A DNA stretch of 64,000 nucleotides from Bacteroidales bacterium UBA3754 (GCA_002371705.1 DFGI01000066.1:62001-126000), one strand, 5' to 3'; positions 24,736 through 34,093 are shown, numbered from the stretch's first letter. Notes: generated by a model from the letters alone, not told the origin. A program made the numbers and translations.

Positions 24736-27700
24736 ATGAAACTAACAAGATTATCCGCAACAGTCGTGTTGTTATTGAGTGGAATAGTTGCCCGTTCGCA
24801 ATATGAGGTTGGAGAACTCAATGGAGCGTTTGCTGTAAACGAAATGGGTGCTGCAACGTATTCTCTACCGTTTGATATACCTGAAGGTATAAATGGAATG
24901 CAACCTTCTTTAGGTTTGGTTTATAACAGTCAAAGTGGTAATGGTGTGGCTGGAATGGGAATGTCGATTTCAGGATTGTCGGTGATAAGTCGAACCCCAA
25001 AAGACAAATTTCACGATGGAGAATCTAAAGGTCTTTCCTATTCTCCATCAGATGCGTATGCAAAGGATGGTGTGCGAATGTTGTTAAAATCGGGAACAGA
25101 GGGTGCTGATGGTGCGATTTACAATGTCGAGGGAATGCCGTACGATGATATAACATTGGTTGGAAGTGGTTCGTCTCAATATTTTGTTGCAAATCTTCCA
25201 GATGGGAAAAAGGCGTATTATGGCAAAAAAACGAAATTCCCATCATCTGGTAGTACACCTTGCGTTTGGTATTTAGACAAAATCGAGGATGTGTATGATA
25301 ATGTTATTACATATAATTACACGACAAATGGTAACTGTGTGTATTTATCAAGTGTAGTCTATGGCACGAACGAGAGGGAAGCTACTAGTTTTTCTGCAAA
25401 TGTTGAATTTTCATACGAAAATCGAACTGATACGGTAAAAACAGCCATTTACGGTAAAAAATGTAATATGTGTCGGAGGTTGAAAAATATAACAGTGAAA
25501 ACAACAAAAATATCAACCACAACGACTTGGTACATATACAATTTGATATATCAGAATACTGATGCATTTTCACGACTGAAAACAGTTACGAAAGCATATG
25601 GTTCAGTGAAAATTCCTCCAGTGACGTTTTCTTGGAATACGTTATCGGGATTTTATATGCAGAAAAGAGATATAAATGATTTTGGAAAAGTATATCTAAC
25701 TAGTGAAAATAAAGAAGTTAGTGGTTCAGATAGGTCGAATCAATATTTCTTTTCTGGTGATTTTTTAGGCAAAGGTAAACAAGACTTAGTTGTCGCCACC
25801 ACATACAACGGTAATACGTATCTCAATGTCTATGAGTTTGGGAGCGACAACAAATTTCGAGTCGTGTCAAATAACAAAGTAACTGCTGATCCTATTGATT
25901 ATATGCAACTTGGAAACTATGTGGCAGACCTTGATGGAAACGGTTACAACAAGATTGTGTTACCATACACCAATGGTATGCGCTTTGATGTTTATGCGAG
26001 CGATAATATGACATGGATAGCTCCGAATTATATTGACGGTACTTCTTCCACCATTAATGCAGAAAACAACGTCAAACTAATGTCGAAAGTATTCACAGCC
26101 CCACTATCCACAGAATGCGTCCCAGCCCATACGCTTGCCGATTTTTATAATTGCGGTAAAATGCAAGTCGCTTTTATTGAAACATTGCCAAGTTCAAATG
26201 GCAAGTATAATTTAAAATTATTAATGAAAAACAGCAATGGCGGGCAAATGACACGTAGCATGCAAATGTCGTTTGAAAGCTATCCCAAGCGATTGATTGC
26301 CCACGACTTCAATGGCGACGGCATGCAGGACTTACTTGTGTTGTGTAGAACAGGTTATGCGATATACTTTAACCAAAGCACTACAGAAGGTGTTTTGCCA
26401 TTTAAGGAAACAGAAAGCATTAAAATTTATGACGGTTCTTTGTTCAATGGACAAAACATACAAATAGGTGATTTCAATGGAGACGGATTGTTGGACTTCA
26501 TTGTTGAAACGAAGGGTGAGGACAATTGGTATTTCCTTCTCGGCAATGGAGATGGCACCTTTTTCAGAAAACTTGCATGCAATATCCCAGATGTTGGAGA
26601 TAAAAGCTATACTGAACGCGACAACGATAAACTTCAATGTACAGTCATTGATTTTGACAATGATGGAAAACAGGATGTGATTATAACCAAAGCATTTTAT
26701 GAGAAAAAAACGCAGTGGTTTCCAAAAAAAGAATGGGGAGAGTATAAGGAAACATACACTTATTGGATGCGTTCCACAGGGAATTCTTTGGTTCTGCACA
26801 AGAAAACAACAACCACAAATGCAAACGATGCTTTGCCTGGACATATAGTCGTTGCAGATTTTAATGGAGACGGGTATGAGGAGATTTTGAATTTTGGAAG
26901 TGATATACTCAATGCATCGTCCTCTGCTATGTCGTGGAAATTATATTCCTCATCACGTTCTATGGTCCCGTCATTAAATAAAATCATAGGAATCTCCACA
27001 GCAAATTACGGAACGACAACCTCAATCTCATATGCTTCGCTGACAGATACGTCAGTCTATACGAGTGAAACAGGGAGTTCCTTTCCTCTGGTTGATGTGA
27101 CATGTCCTATTCATGTTGTGAAACAATCCACACAAAATGCAGGGGGGGATTCGTACCCAAAAGATTATACGTATGCTGGATTACGTGTACATCTACGCGG
27201 AAGAGGATTACTTGGTTTTAAAACGATGTCTGTTTATGACGAAGTCCACGATGAACGGGTCACTACAACAATTACAAACTTGAACTCAGAGTTTTTTATT
27301 CCAACGGAAGTTGTAACGACGACAAATGTTGCGGGAAACGAAAGCAGTTCAAAAACAACATTAACTGTGGCAAAACGTGGAACCAAGAACTATTTTTCAT
27401 ACCCTTTTCGTGTGGAACAGATTGATATTTATGGAAATAAAACCACTATACAGAATACGTTCGACACAGAATATGGTTACCAAACGAATCAATATATCAG
27501 CTATGGTACGGGAAACAATATGTATAAACAAACATCCGATTCGTTGTTTGTGAAAGTTGGCGGCGTATATAAGCCCCAAATTGTTGTCGAAACTCAAAAG
27601 CACAAGGATGCTTCCTCCACATTCTCTGTAAAAACACTTTATGAATACGACACTAAAGGCGCGGTGGTGAAAACTACGGAATATGCCAATACCATTCCGA

Positions 27701-30700
27701 ACTACCACGCCTATACGTATGATGTGTTTGGCAACATTACAACACACAGTCTGTGGGCATCGGGAATTAACGCGGTTACGACAACTTACACCTACGATGC
27801 AAACTACAGATTTGTGACAAAGGAAACGTCCAATACAAGCCAAATCTCAATAAATCACACATACAACGCATTGGATTTGCTTGTGGGCACGTCGAAAATG
27901 CTCAATGGCAATACAATAGAATCCATACAATACACCTATGATGCCGTGGGTAGAAAATCAATGGTGACGACATCCCCAGAAGTAACGAACACGACATACA
28001 CATACGGTTGGGGCAGCTCTGCAAAAAAACGATACTATGTGCGGACGGAAAGCACCGCAAGCCCTTCTGTGACAACCTGGTACGATAATATCGGACGTAC
28101 CGTCCTTACCGAAACCTTCGGAGAGGACAGTGTGCAAATAAGGCAGGAAAAAACGTATGGAATGGATGGAAATGTGTCGAGTTCAAAATTAACTGAAGGA
28201 AACATTTCTTCGCAAACGACTTATGTATATGATTTATTGGGTAGGCTTAGAATGTCGCGTAGCAACACGGGGAACGAAAAATATTTTTCTTATGGAAACA
28301 AGACCGTGACCGAGTATGATAACGGAAGACAGACGATAAAAACCTACGATGAATGGGGGAATGTGAAGACCATCACCGACAATGAGGGCTCTACCATACA
28401 ATACACATACAATTCCAACGGAAATGCAGCGAAAATCGAGGCTGATGGTGCCGTATTCCAAATGACATATAATGCAAAGGGGCAACAAACTTCATTGACA
28501 GACCCTGATGCAGGTAAAACGACCTATACCTACGATGCATTGGGACGCATAATAAAGCAGGTTGACTATAAAGGTATTACCACAACAAACACATATAACA
28601 ATGTTGGTTTGCTGACCAAAACAGCCTGTGGTGATATTACCACGACCTACACTTATGACACCCAACAGAGATTAACGAAAGAATCTACTGGTTCGCAGTC
28701 AATATCCTACCAATATAATACAAAAAATCAATTGACCCGAAAAACAATCACTATAGATAGTACAACGAATTTAGTTTTTCGTTATAATTACAATTCATTA
28801 AATCAGTTGTATCTTATGTATTACCCGGATAATACAAGCGAACGATATTACTATGATGCCAACGGAAATATGAATCGTGTGACGTTCAATGGGCAAGATG
28901 TGTGGAAACTCACGTCGTACAACGGAACTGCGAGAAAGATACAACTGCGAGACTCCCTGTCTCGTGAAGAATATCACACCGCCGACGGCTATTTGAACCA
29001 TACAAGGATTCGATACAAATCGTCAAATGTGAATACAATGATATACACGTTCGACAAGAAGAAAGGTCTTTTGCTTAGCCGCAGTGGCATGTTAGCGAAC
29101 GGGACAAACGAAAACTTCACCTACGACTCGCACGATCGCCTGACCGAAACATACACGGCGAACAACGACCTGTATCATTCTGTTGATTACGCCACAAACG
29201 GCAACATTGTGAACAAAACAGGGATTGGGGCGTACTCGTATGAATCAGACCGCCCTCATGCCGTGACAAGCGTAGATAATATAGAAGGTGCGGTTTCCGA
29301 GATACCGCAGTATGTAACCTACACCCCGTTCAACAAGGTTGCAACAGTGACTCAAGGTGAATACTCACTTGCCATAACATACGGACCCGATCGGCAACGA
29401 AACAAAACGGCTTTGAGCAGAAACGACACGTTACTCTACACCCGCTACTACGCCGACAATTACGAGGAAGTACATGCGGGCGACACCATTTACCGTTACT
29501 ACTATGTTTATACTCCCGATGGACTTTCAATGATTGCTGAAAGAATAGGCAATACAATGAACCTGAAACTGTATTCCGTAGAAACCGATTACTTGGGAAG
29601 TATAGTGGCGATGTATAACTATAAAGGACAAACCGAATTCCGAGCGGAGTACGATGCATGGGGTATGCAGAATGTGGTTACCGACAACCTTGCCCACTTC
29701 CAACGTGGCTACTGCGGCCACGAGCATTGGCATGAATTCGACCTCATTGATATGAACGGACGAATGTACGACCCTGTTATCGCCCGCTTCCTCAGCCCCG
29801 ACCCGTTTGTGCAGGTGCCAGAGGATTTGCAGAACTACAACCGTTATAGCTATTGCTTGAATAATCCGCTAAAATATAGTGACCCGAGTGGGGAACTTGC
29901 ATGGGTTGTTCCTGTTATCGCAGGGACTATTATTGGTTCATATATGGGTGGTGCAATTACTTCTAACGAATGGAATCCTATTTCAAAACAGTATTGGCAA
30001 AATGGTTGGAAAGGTTCTATTGTAGGAGGAATTCTTGGTGCAACGGTTGGTTCATTTTTTTCTGCTGCGATGGCGCCAACTGCGTTTGGTAGTGCCACGG
30101 GATTCCATACAACAGGTATGATTGCGGGCGGTAAAGCTACGGTAGGATGGGGCATTACAACCTCGGCTTTGGAGTCTGCCTCTATTAATATAGGTATTAG
30201 TTTTTATAATAAACAAGGACTTGATGGCGCATGGAAGGCAGGAGTGGTCGGTGCAATATCGGGAGTATGGACGGCAACTGGGGGGTTAGGGTTGGTAACA
30301 CATGGCTTAGGCGGAAAATTAGGATATCAGATGATTGGGACGGCAGGACGTTCTATTGGACGTAACTGGAGTTCTGGTGCTAAATCATGGAATGACTTAA
30401 CAAATGGAATAGTACTTGGTGTAGGTCCTGTCAATTTAAACTATACAAGTGAACATGGATTAGGAATAGATTGGCATGATAATATAGGAAACATCATCGT
30501 AAATGGTGCAGGTATAGTAAATATTGCCACTGGAGGAAGAGTAAGTTTAGACAAAAATAATTTAACTCTTCGTTATTATGGAGGTTTTATGGATAAAATA
30601 ATGGCTAAATGTGGAACCCAGGCTACAGGAGTATATGCCATATATGGTGGTGGGTATAGACCTCGGCCAGCTCTATTATCACATGAGGCTCACCATATAT

Positions 30701-30840
30701 GGCAGTCTAGGTCAATGGGTAGCTATGATTTCATGCCTAATTATTTTTCACAATTTGCTTTAGTGAAGTTAATGGGAAGGGACGGATGGAAAGAGAGTTG
30801 GTATGAAACACAAGCATATAAGTATTATTGGTTTAAGTAA
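24736..30840 (+). CDS. SpvB/RHS-repeat polymorphic-toxin-like protein with HEAHH tip
   Basis: This is a 2034-residue exported protein (signal peptide 1-22, ending VARSQ). An SpvB/TcB-like N-terminal domain follows (GAATYSLPFDIPEGINGMQP ... GNGVAGMGMSISGLS). Four FG-GAP/VCBS-type calcium loops are seen: DFNGDGMQDLL near 524, DFNGDGLLDFI near 578, DFDNDGKQDVI near 638 and DFNGDGYEEIL near 707. YD/RHS repeats run from about 960 to 1610, then the RHS core (YLGSIVAMYNYKGQ ... GRMYDPVIARFLSPDPF at about 1673) ending in YSDPSGE near 1717. The last ~315 residues are the variable tip: Gly-rich hydrophobic segments, then LLSHEAHHIWQSRSMG with the zincin pattern HExxH at 1983-1987. The cage plus peptidase-like tip suggests a contact or secreted toxin; no T9SS tail is visible. 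Cleavage activity is inference. Confidence 0.88.
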   Translation: MKLTRLSATVVLLLSGIVARSQYEVGELNGAFAVNEMGAATYSLPFDIPEGINGMQPSLGLVYNSQSGNGVAGMGMSISGLSVISRTPKDKFHDGESKGLSYSPSDAYAKDGVRMLLKSGTEGADGAIYNVEGMPYDDITLVGSGSSQYFVANLPDGKKAYYGKKTKFPSSGSTPCVWYLDKIEDVYDNVITYNYTTNGNCVYLSSVVYGTNEREATSFSANVEFSYENRTDTVKTAIYGKKCNMCRRLKNITVKTTKISTTTTWYIYNLIYQNTDAFSRLKTVTKAYGSVKIPPVTFSWNTLSGFYMQKRDINDFGKVYLTSENKEVSGSDRSNQYFFSGDFLGKGKQDLVVATTYNGNTYLNVYEFGSDNKFRVVSNNKVTADPIDYMQLGNYVADLDGNGYNKIVLPYTNGMRFDVYASDNMTWIAPNYIDGTSSTINAENNVKLMSKVFTAPLSTECVPAHTLADFYNCGKMQVAFIETLPSSNGKYNLKLLMKNSNGGQMTRSMQMSFESYPKRLIAHDFNGDGMQDLLVLCRTGYAIYFNQSTTEGVLPFKETESIKIYDGSLFNGQNIQIGDFNGDGLLDFIVETKGEDNWYFLLGNGDGTFFRKLACNIPDVGDKSYTERDNDKLQCTVIDFDNDGKQDVIITKAFYEKKTQWFPKKEWGEYKETYTYWMRSTGNSLVLHKKTTTTNANDALPGHIVVADFNGDGYEEILNFGSDILNASSSAMSWKLYSSSRSMVPSLNKIIGISTANYGTTTSISYASLTDTSVYTSETGSSFPLVDVTCPIHVVKQSTQNAGGDSYPKDYTYAGLRVHLRGRGLLGFKTMSVYDEVHDERVTTTITNLNSEFFIPTEVVTTTNVAGNESSSKTTLTVAKRGTKNYFSYPFRVEQIDIYGNKTTIQNTFDTEYGYQTNQYISYGTGNNMYKQTSDSLFVKVGGVYKPQIVVETQKHKDASSTFSVKTLYEYDTKGAVVKTTEYANTIPNYHAYTYDVFGNITTHSLWASGINAVTTTYTYDANYRFVTKETSNTSQISINHTYNALDLLVGTSKMLNGNTIESIQYTYDAVGRKSMVTTSPEVTNTTYTYGWGSSAKKRYYVRTESTASPSVTTWYDNIGRTVLTETFGEDSVQIRQEKTYGMDGNVSSSKLTEGNISSQTTYVYDLLGRLRMSRSNTGNEKYFSYGNKTVTEYDNGRQTIKTYDEWGNVKTITDNEGSTIQYTYNSNGNAAKIEADGAVFQMTYNAKGQQTSLTDPDAGKTTYTYDALGRIIKQVDYKGITTTNTYNNVGLLTKTACGDITTTYTYDTQQRLTKESTGSQSISYQYNTKNQLTRKTITIDSTTNLVFRYNYNSLNQLYLMYYPDNTSERYYYDANGNMNRVTFNGQDVWKLTSYNGTARKIQLRDSLSREEYHTADGYLNHTRIRYKSSNVNTMIYTFDKKKGLLLSRSGMLANGTNENFTYDSHDRLTETYTANNDLYHSVDYATNGNIVNKTGIGAYSYESDRPHAVTSVDNIEGAVSEIPQYVTYTPFNKVATVTQGEYSLAITYGPDRQRNKTALSRNDTLLYTRYYADNYEEVHAGDTIYRYYYVYTPDGLSMIAERIGNTMNLKLYSVETDYLGSIVAMYNYKGQTEFRAEYDAWGMQNVVTDNLAHFQRGYCGHEHWHEFDLIDMNGRMYDPVIARFLSPDPFVQVPEDLQNYNRYSYCLNNPLKYSDPSGELAWVVPVIAGTIIGSYMGGAITSNEWNPISKQYWQNGWKGSIVGGILGATVGSFFSAAMAPTAFGSATGFHTTGMIAGGKATVGWGITTSALESASINIGISFYNKQGLDGAWKAGVVGAISGVWTATGGLGLVTHGLGGKLGYQMIGTAGRSIGRNWSSGAKSWNDLTNGIVLGVGPVNLNYTSEHGLGIDWHDNIGNIIVNGAGIVNIATGGRVSLDKNNLTLRYYGGFMDKIMAKCGTQATGVYAIYGGGYRPRPALLSHEAHHIWQSRSMGSYDFMPNYFSQFALVKLMGRDGWKESWYETQAYKYYWFK

Positions 30841-30864
30841 AATGACACAAATAGTCTCTATGCT

Positions 30865-31749
30865 ATGAATAAGAAAATTTTTTATTTGTTAATTCTGAGT
30901 TTTACAATTACAAGTTGTGCGCAAAGGGAGTTTGATGTTTTTTTCGACGCAGACTCTAAAACAGTAACACATCATACAGATTGTGGAACAATCGAATTAG
31001 AAGTGAGTCAATCCTATGACCAAAACATTTATCTTGAAGCGAAGTGCAATGTACAAGATACTCTTACATTTAATAAAGATTCCATAAAAATTCTTTATCA
31101 AAACAATATAGTTCCTATATGCGAGATTTTTTCAAGCGAGATTTCAAAAGAAAAGTGGTTTGGTTTTAAAGAAATAGATGGACAAACTACAAATTTTAAA
31201 AGAGGTGATATAATGGAAATAAGAATAGGTTGTGTTGTTGAAGATATTGTTTTCCATTATCTCGATACCATTCAGATTTTTACAAAGGGTGCATTTTATT
31301 ATAAAGAGCATCCTATTGAGATTGAAAAACTCAACATCATAGTAAAACGAACAGCAATAAGACTGCCCTCTTCGTTTTCTGAAATACCAGAAAATATTTT
31401 ATGTAACATAGAAAAAATGGGAAATGATGATTCTGAAGTAATCAATAAATATGAAGCAGATTATTTGAATTTTATTTTTCGAGAAAAAAGGGACAACTTT
31501 GATTTTGAGGGGAAGAGAGTTGGTCTTATTCTGTCAAATTCGAAAAAAAATAAAAAACAGTATTTTCAAGAGGAATGGGGGCGTTATCGTTCTCCTGACG
31601 ACTTTGGTTCAACTTTTGGGCAATTATTTATATTTAATGAAGTACAAAAAGAAGAATGTGGCTACGATGCTGCAATTGTTGAGTTTTGGGGTAAATTTGT
31701 TAAGACGCCAGATGAAGTTGTTTCAAAATTGAAACGTAAAAGATGGTAA
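30865..31749 (+). CDS. Lipoprotein downstream of RHS gene, immunity candidate
   Basis: This is a 294-residue lipoprotein with lipobox TITSC (Cys18). Most of the protein is unrecognised. The C-terminal part shares a pattern with the gene at 32353: IPENILCNIEKMGNDD here and IPKELIDNFDKMGNDD there, followed in both by a conserved YEAxYLNxIF...R..FDFxGKR block and a YDAxxxxFW near the end. It starts 24 bases after the RHS stop, the usual place for an immunity gene. An envelope lipoprotein would be well placed to neutralise an incoming metallopeptidase-like tip. No sequence family known to me confirms immunity. Confidence 0.7.
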   Translation: MNKKIFYLLILSFTITSCAQREFDVFFDADSKTVTHHTDCGTIELEVSQSYDQNIYLEAKCNVQDTLTFNKDSIKILYQNNIVPICEIFSSEISKEKWFGFKEIDGQTTNFKRGDIMEIRIGCVVEDIVFHYLDTIQIFTKGAFYYKEHPIEIEKLNIIVKRTAIRLPSSFSEIPENILCNIEKMGNDDSEVINKYEADYLNFIFREKRDNFDFEGKRVGLILSNSKKNKKQYFQEEWGRYRSPDDFGSTFGQLFIFNEVQKEECGYDAAIVEFWGKFVKTPDEVVSKLKRKRW

Positions 31750-31751
31750 AG

Positions 31752-31775
31752 CTGTCGTTGAAGACAGAAAGTAAC
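31752..31775 (-). repeat. Copy of dispersed hairpin repeat (partial)
   Basis: The minus strand reads GTTACTTTCTGTC, then TTCAAC, then GACAG, matching 23 of 24 positions of the element at 51695-51726. Only one arm is complete. It lies between the RHS-linked lipoprotein gene and gene debris. Confidence 0.6.
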
Positions 31776-31840
31776 AGAAAGAGGAGAAATTCTAATTGTT
31801 GTGAGTATTTACACGATTTTCTTGCATGCGAATCTAACAA

Positions 31841-31963
31841 TTATCTTCGTTCCATATAGGATTGCAGAATGATAGTGGCGCTGATGCTATCGACCACTTC
31901 TTTGTTTTGGCGGTCTTTTTTCTTCATGCCGCCTGCGAGCATTGCTTGGTGGGCAAGGGTTGA
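31841..31963 (-). pseudogene. ruvX: 3' fragment of ruvX/yqgF (Holliday junction resolvase-like)
   Basis: On the minus strand an open frame ending at TAA 31841 reads STLAHQAMLAGGMKKKDRQN, then KEVVDSISATIILQSYMERR. This is the C-terminal end of the RuvX/YqgF family: the SxLAxQxM..GG..KKxR helix and the ISATIILQSY(L/M)E ending. Codons just upstream (GAC GCC CGT) may be a frame-shifted trace of the family's DERFTS motif. The catalytic N-terminal part (DxGxxR) is absent; the IS3-type fragment begins at the break. It is therefore a displaced, non-functional gene end. Confidence 0.75.
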
Positions 31964-31973
31964 GGAAAGGGAC

Positions 31974-32310
31974 GGGCGTCAATCGGACATGAAAATCAGC
32001 AGGGACGGACGCGGACGGGCGAAGGACAACATTTTCATAGAACGCTTCTGGCGCTCTATAAAATATGAGGACATTTATCTGAATGCCTACGAGGACGGGA
32101 AAGAACTGTATCAAGGAATAAAGAACTATATTCACTTTTACAATGCCTGTCGCCCCCGTCAGAGTCTTGATTTCAAGTGTTCCGATGAAATTTTTATTCG
32201 AAGTATGTGGCTTAAGGAATTTGTATATATTTGTAGAAAGAAAATTATGGGCGTTTTCAGAAAAACGGGGTTCTTACAAACGAACTTCTTCTTTCTAAAT
32301 ACTCTATAAA
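31974..32310 (+). pseudogene. C-terminal remnant of IS3-family transposase (OrfB)
   Basis: The plus frame reads MKISRDGRGRAKDNIFIERF, then WRSIKYEDIYLNAYEDGKEL, then YQGIKNYIHFYNACRPRQSL. This is the last third of an IS3-group DDE transposase, including the catalytic Glu in NIFIERFW. The N-terminal two thirds with both Asp residues are missing, and the OrfA gene is absent. After SLDFKCSDEIF the frame runs into unrelated residues, so the end is also altered. A longer ORF from 31869 covers non-homologous sequence and should not be taken as a gene. Confidence 0.85.
32226..32233 (+). promoter_or_regulatory. Possible outward -7 element in IS remnant (TATATTTG)
   Basis: TATATTTG stands 120 bases before the ATG at 32353. 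It could supply transcription to the otherwise promoterless second immunity candidate; no clear -33. Confidence 0.3.
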
Positions 32311-32322
32311 TTAAAATTTAAC

Positions 32323-32345
32323 TGTCCAAAAAAGGGAAGTACTAT
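32323..32345. mobile_element. Possible right end of the IS3-type element
   Basis: TGTCCAAAAAAGGGAAGTAC is of the kind found at the terminal inverted repeats of IS3-group elements, and lies directly after the transposase remnant. No matching left end is found, so this is tentative. Confidence 0.3.
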
Positions 32346-32352
32346 ACATATC

Positions 32353-33318
32353 ATGTTTAAATTTACAACTCTTATCGCTTTAATTTTCTTTACAGAAACA
32401 ATTTTTGCTCAACAAGTAAAGGTTGACCTGACCACTAATTTATATGGAAACTATATAACACCTACAGTAGTAAAAAAAGACTATTCCAAATTTAATTATA
32501 AGAAAAAAAGCAAAAGAGCTATACATCAAGCGATAAGGAAATGTAACCTCAATAATTCATCCGAAACATTAGGTTGTTTATTTTGGTCATATATTGAAGA
32601 TATTGATGATGAATACTTTCAAGATGTGGAACAACTGTTTTTTAAGTCAAAAGAGGATTTTTATAATAGAATCGTTGTTTCTGCGGGCAAAAGCACAAAT
32701 TTCTCATCAATATGCGATTTTTCAATATATGATTGCTCCAATAAGAAAAATGAATGGATAGCTGGAAAAATTAATGGAAGATGGCAACAATATGGTAGTA
32801 TTTATAGTAATACCCTTAATTACATTGTGCGACTAAGTCCAACTCATGTTTTTTTGTATTATGGAGAAAGGGTCAATGTGTTTTATTGTGTTGTTGGAGA
32901 GGATGTTCAGGTTGTATATAATGAAAAGAAACCAGAAAAAATGAGGCATTTTTCTGTGATAAAGGACACAATTATAAGGGATTCCACTAAAATAACATTT
33001 GATGATATTCCTAAAGAATTAATAGATAATTTCGACAAAATGGGGAATGATGATACAGCGCTTTTAAATGATTATGAGGCGGAATATCTAAATGTAATAT
33101 TTAAAGATTGTCGTGGCGATTTTGATTTTAAAGGGAAACGAATACGTTTTTCTCCTTGTAGTAAAGTTGATTTTTTTAAAGGGGAAAAGAACCGACATGC
33201 AGAAGGTGTTTTCCCAAGCCAATGTAAATCCTTTCGAATTAAACTTGAGGATGGTAAATACTACGATGCAGAACTATCTCTTGTCTTTTGGAAACAGTAT
33301 TGTACACAAAGAAATTAA
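32353..33318 (+). CDS. Secreted paralogue of the 30865 lipoprotein, second immunity candidate
   Basis: This is a 321-residue exported protein with an ordinary signal peptide (ending TIFAQ) and no lipobox Cys. The N-terminal two thirds are unrecognised and differ from the neighbour. The C-terminal ~100 residues are related to the 30865 product: KMGNDDTALLNDYEAEYLNV and FDFKGKRIRF, then YYDAELSLVFW. Conserved C-termini with diverged N-termini are what a duplicated immunity family would show. An IS remnant and a ruvX end separate the two copies, and an RHS fragment follows directly, so this copy probably once belonged to another RHS tip. Confidence 0.7.
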   Translation: MFKFTTLIALIFFTETIFAQQVKVDLTTNLYGNYITPTVVKKDYSKFNYKKKSKRAIHQAIRKCNLNNSSETLGCLFWSYIEDIDDEYFQDVEQLFFKSKEDFYNRIVVSAGKSTNFSSICDFSIYDCSNKKNEWIAGKINGRWQQYGSIYSNTLNYIVRLSPTHVFLYYGERVNVFYCVVGEDVQVVYNEKKPEKMRHFSVIKDTIIRDSTKITFDDIPKELIDNFDKMGNDDTALLNDYEAEYLNVIFKDCRGDFDFKGKRIRFSPCSKVDFFKGEKNRHAEGVFPSQCKSFRIKLEDGKYYDAELSLVFWKQYCTQRN

Positions 33319-33319
33319 T

Positions 33320-33415
33320 ATTTTCGCTAATTTTACAACTCGTTAAACCAATTAGATCTTATGTATTACCTAGATAATACTGGTGAACGATATTACTTTG
33401 ACGCAAGCGGCAAGG
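33320..33415 (+). pseudogene. Orphan RHS-repeat fragment
   Basis: The frame YNSLNQLDLMYYLDNTGERY / YFDASGK aligns nearly residue for residue with YNSLNQLYLMYYPDNTSERY / YYDANGN of the big RHS protein (bases about 28780-28872). DNA identity is visible over about 95 bases, starting only 2 bases after the stop of the second immunity candidate. There is no start codon, and the frame degenerates downstream. It is a relic of a second RHS gene or of recombination between RHS copies. Confidence 0.85.
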
Positions 33416-33511
33416 AGAAAAATTTCTTTTCCCATAAAATGATACAGAATAGATTTTTGCAAGCGTGAAGATGATAATTCTGAAAAAGAATGAACGATAC
33501 TTACTATTTTG

Positions 33512-33519
33512 TATATTTG
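33512..33519 (+). promoter_or_regulatory. Promoter -7 element (TATATTTG)
   Basis: It matches TAnnTTTG and lies 20 bases before the ATG at 33539. This rules out the in-frame TTG at 33509 as the start. Confidence 0.65.
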
Positions 33520-33538
33520 TAGGGTTAATTTGAACAAA

Positions 33539-34087
33539 ATGGCAAACACAAACGATGAGTTCGAGGCAGTAAAGAAAATATGCCTGAATATCTTTGAAAA
33601 AAAATACGACGACTATGGTACAGCGTGGCGTATAATGCGCCCGGAGTCGTTGACCGACCAGATTTATATAAAGGCGAGCCGAATCCGCAGCCTGGAGGAA
33701 AAGGGCGTTTCGAAAGTGGGCGAGGGCATTGTCCCTGAATTTATCGCAATTGTGAATTATGGTATTATGGCGCTGATACAGTTGGAATTGCGTGGTACCA
33801 ACGCTCCAATTGATTTGCCCAAGGAAATGGCAATGTCGTTGTATAATAAATATTACGATGCCACCAAGGAACTAATGACGAACAAAAATCACGACTATGG
33901 CGAGGCGTGGCGTGGAATGCGCGTGAGTTCGTTTACCGATGTGATTCTCCAAAAACTTCACCGCACAAAGCAAATTGAAGATAATAAGGGAGTTACAAAG
34001 ATTTCCGAAGGCGTTGATGCGAATTATCAAGATATGATAAATTATTCTATATTTGCACTCATCAAATTAGAGATTGAGAAAAATTAA
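33539..34087 (+). CDS. DUF1599 protein (duplicated domain)
   Basis: The 182-residue cytosolic protein is made of two copies of one domain. FEKKYDDYGTAWRIMRPESL with IKASRIRSLEEKG in the first half corresponds to TNKNHDYGEAWRGMRVSSFT with LQKLHRTKQIEDNKG in the second, each ending in a YxIxALIxLE helix. This is the DUF1599 family of Bacteroidota, a family related to nucleotide-modification-associated proteins; its reaction is not known to me. It is 6 bases upstream of the DoxX-like gene, and the cluster DUF1599 / DoxX / tpiA is conserved in the phylum. Confidence 0.88.
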   Translation: MANTNDEFEAVKKICLNIFEKKYDDYGTAWRIMRPESLTDQIYIKASRIRSLEEKGVSKVGEGIVPEFIAIVNYGIMALIQLELRGTNAPIDLPKEMAMSLYNKYYDATKELMTNKNHDYGEAWRGMRVSSFTDVILQKLHRTKQIEDNKGVTKISEGVDANYQDMINYSIFALIKLEIEKN

Positions 34088-34093
34088 TCACGT

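Noticed and set aside
31869..32309. 146-residue ORF as an intact gene
   Set aside because: Only about residues 39-105 match a transposase; the first part is read through ruvX debris in the antisense direction.
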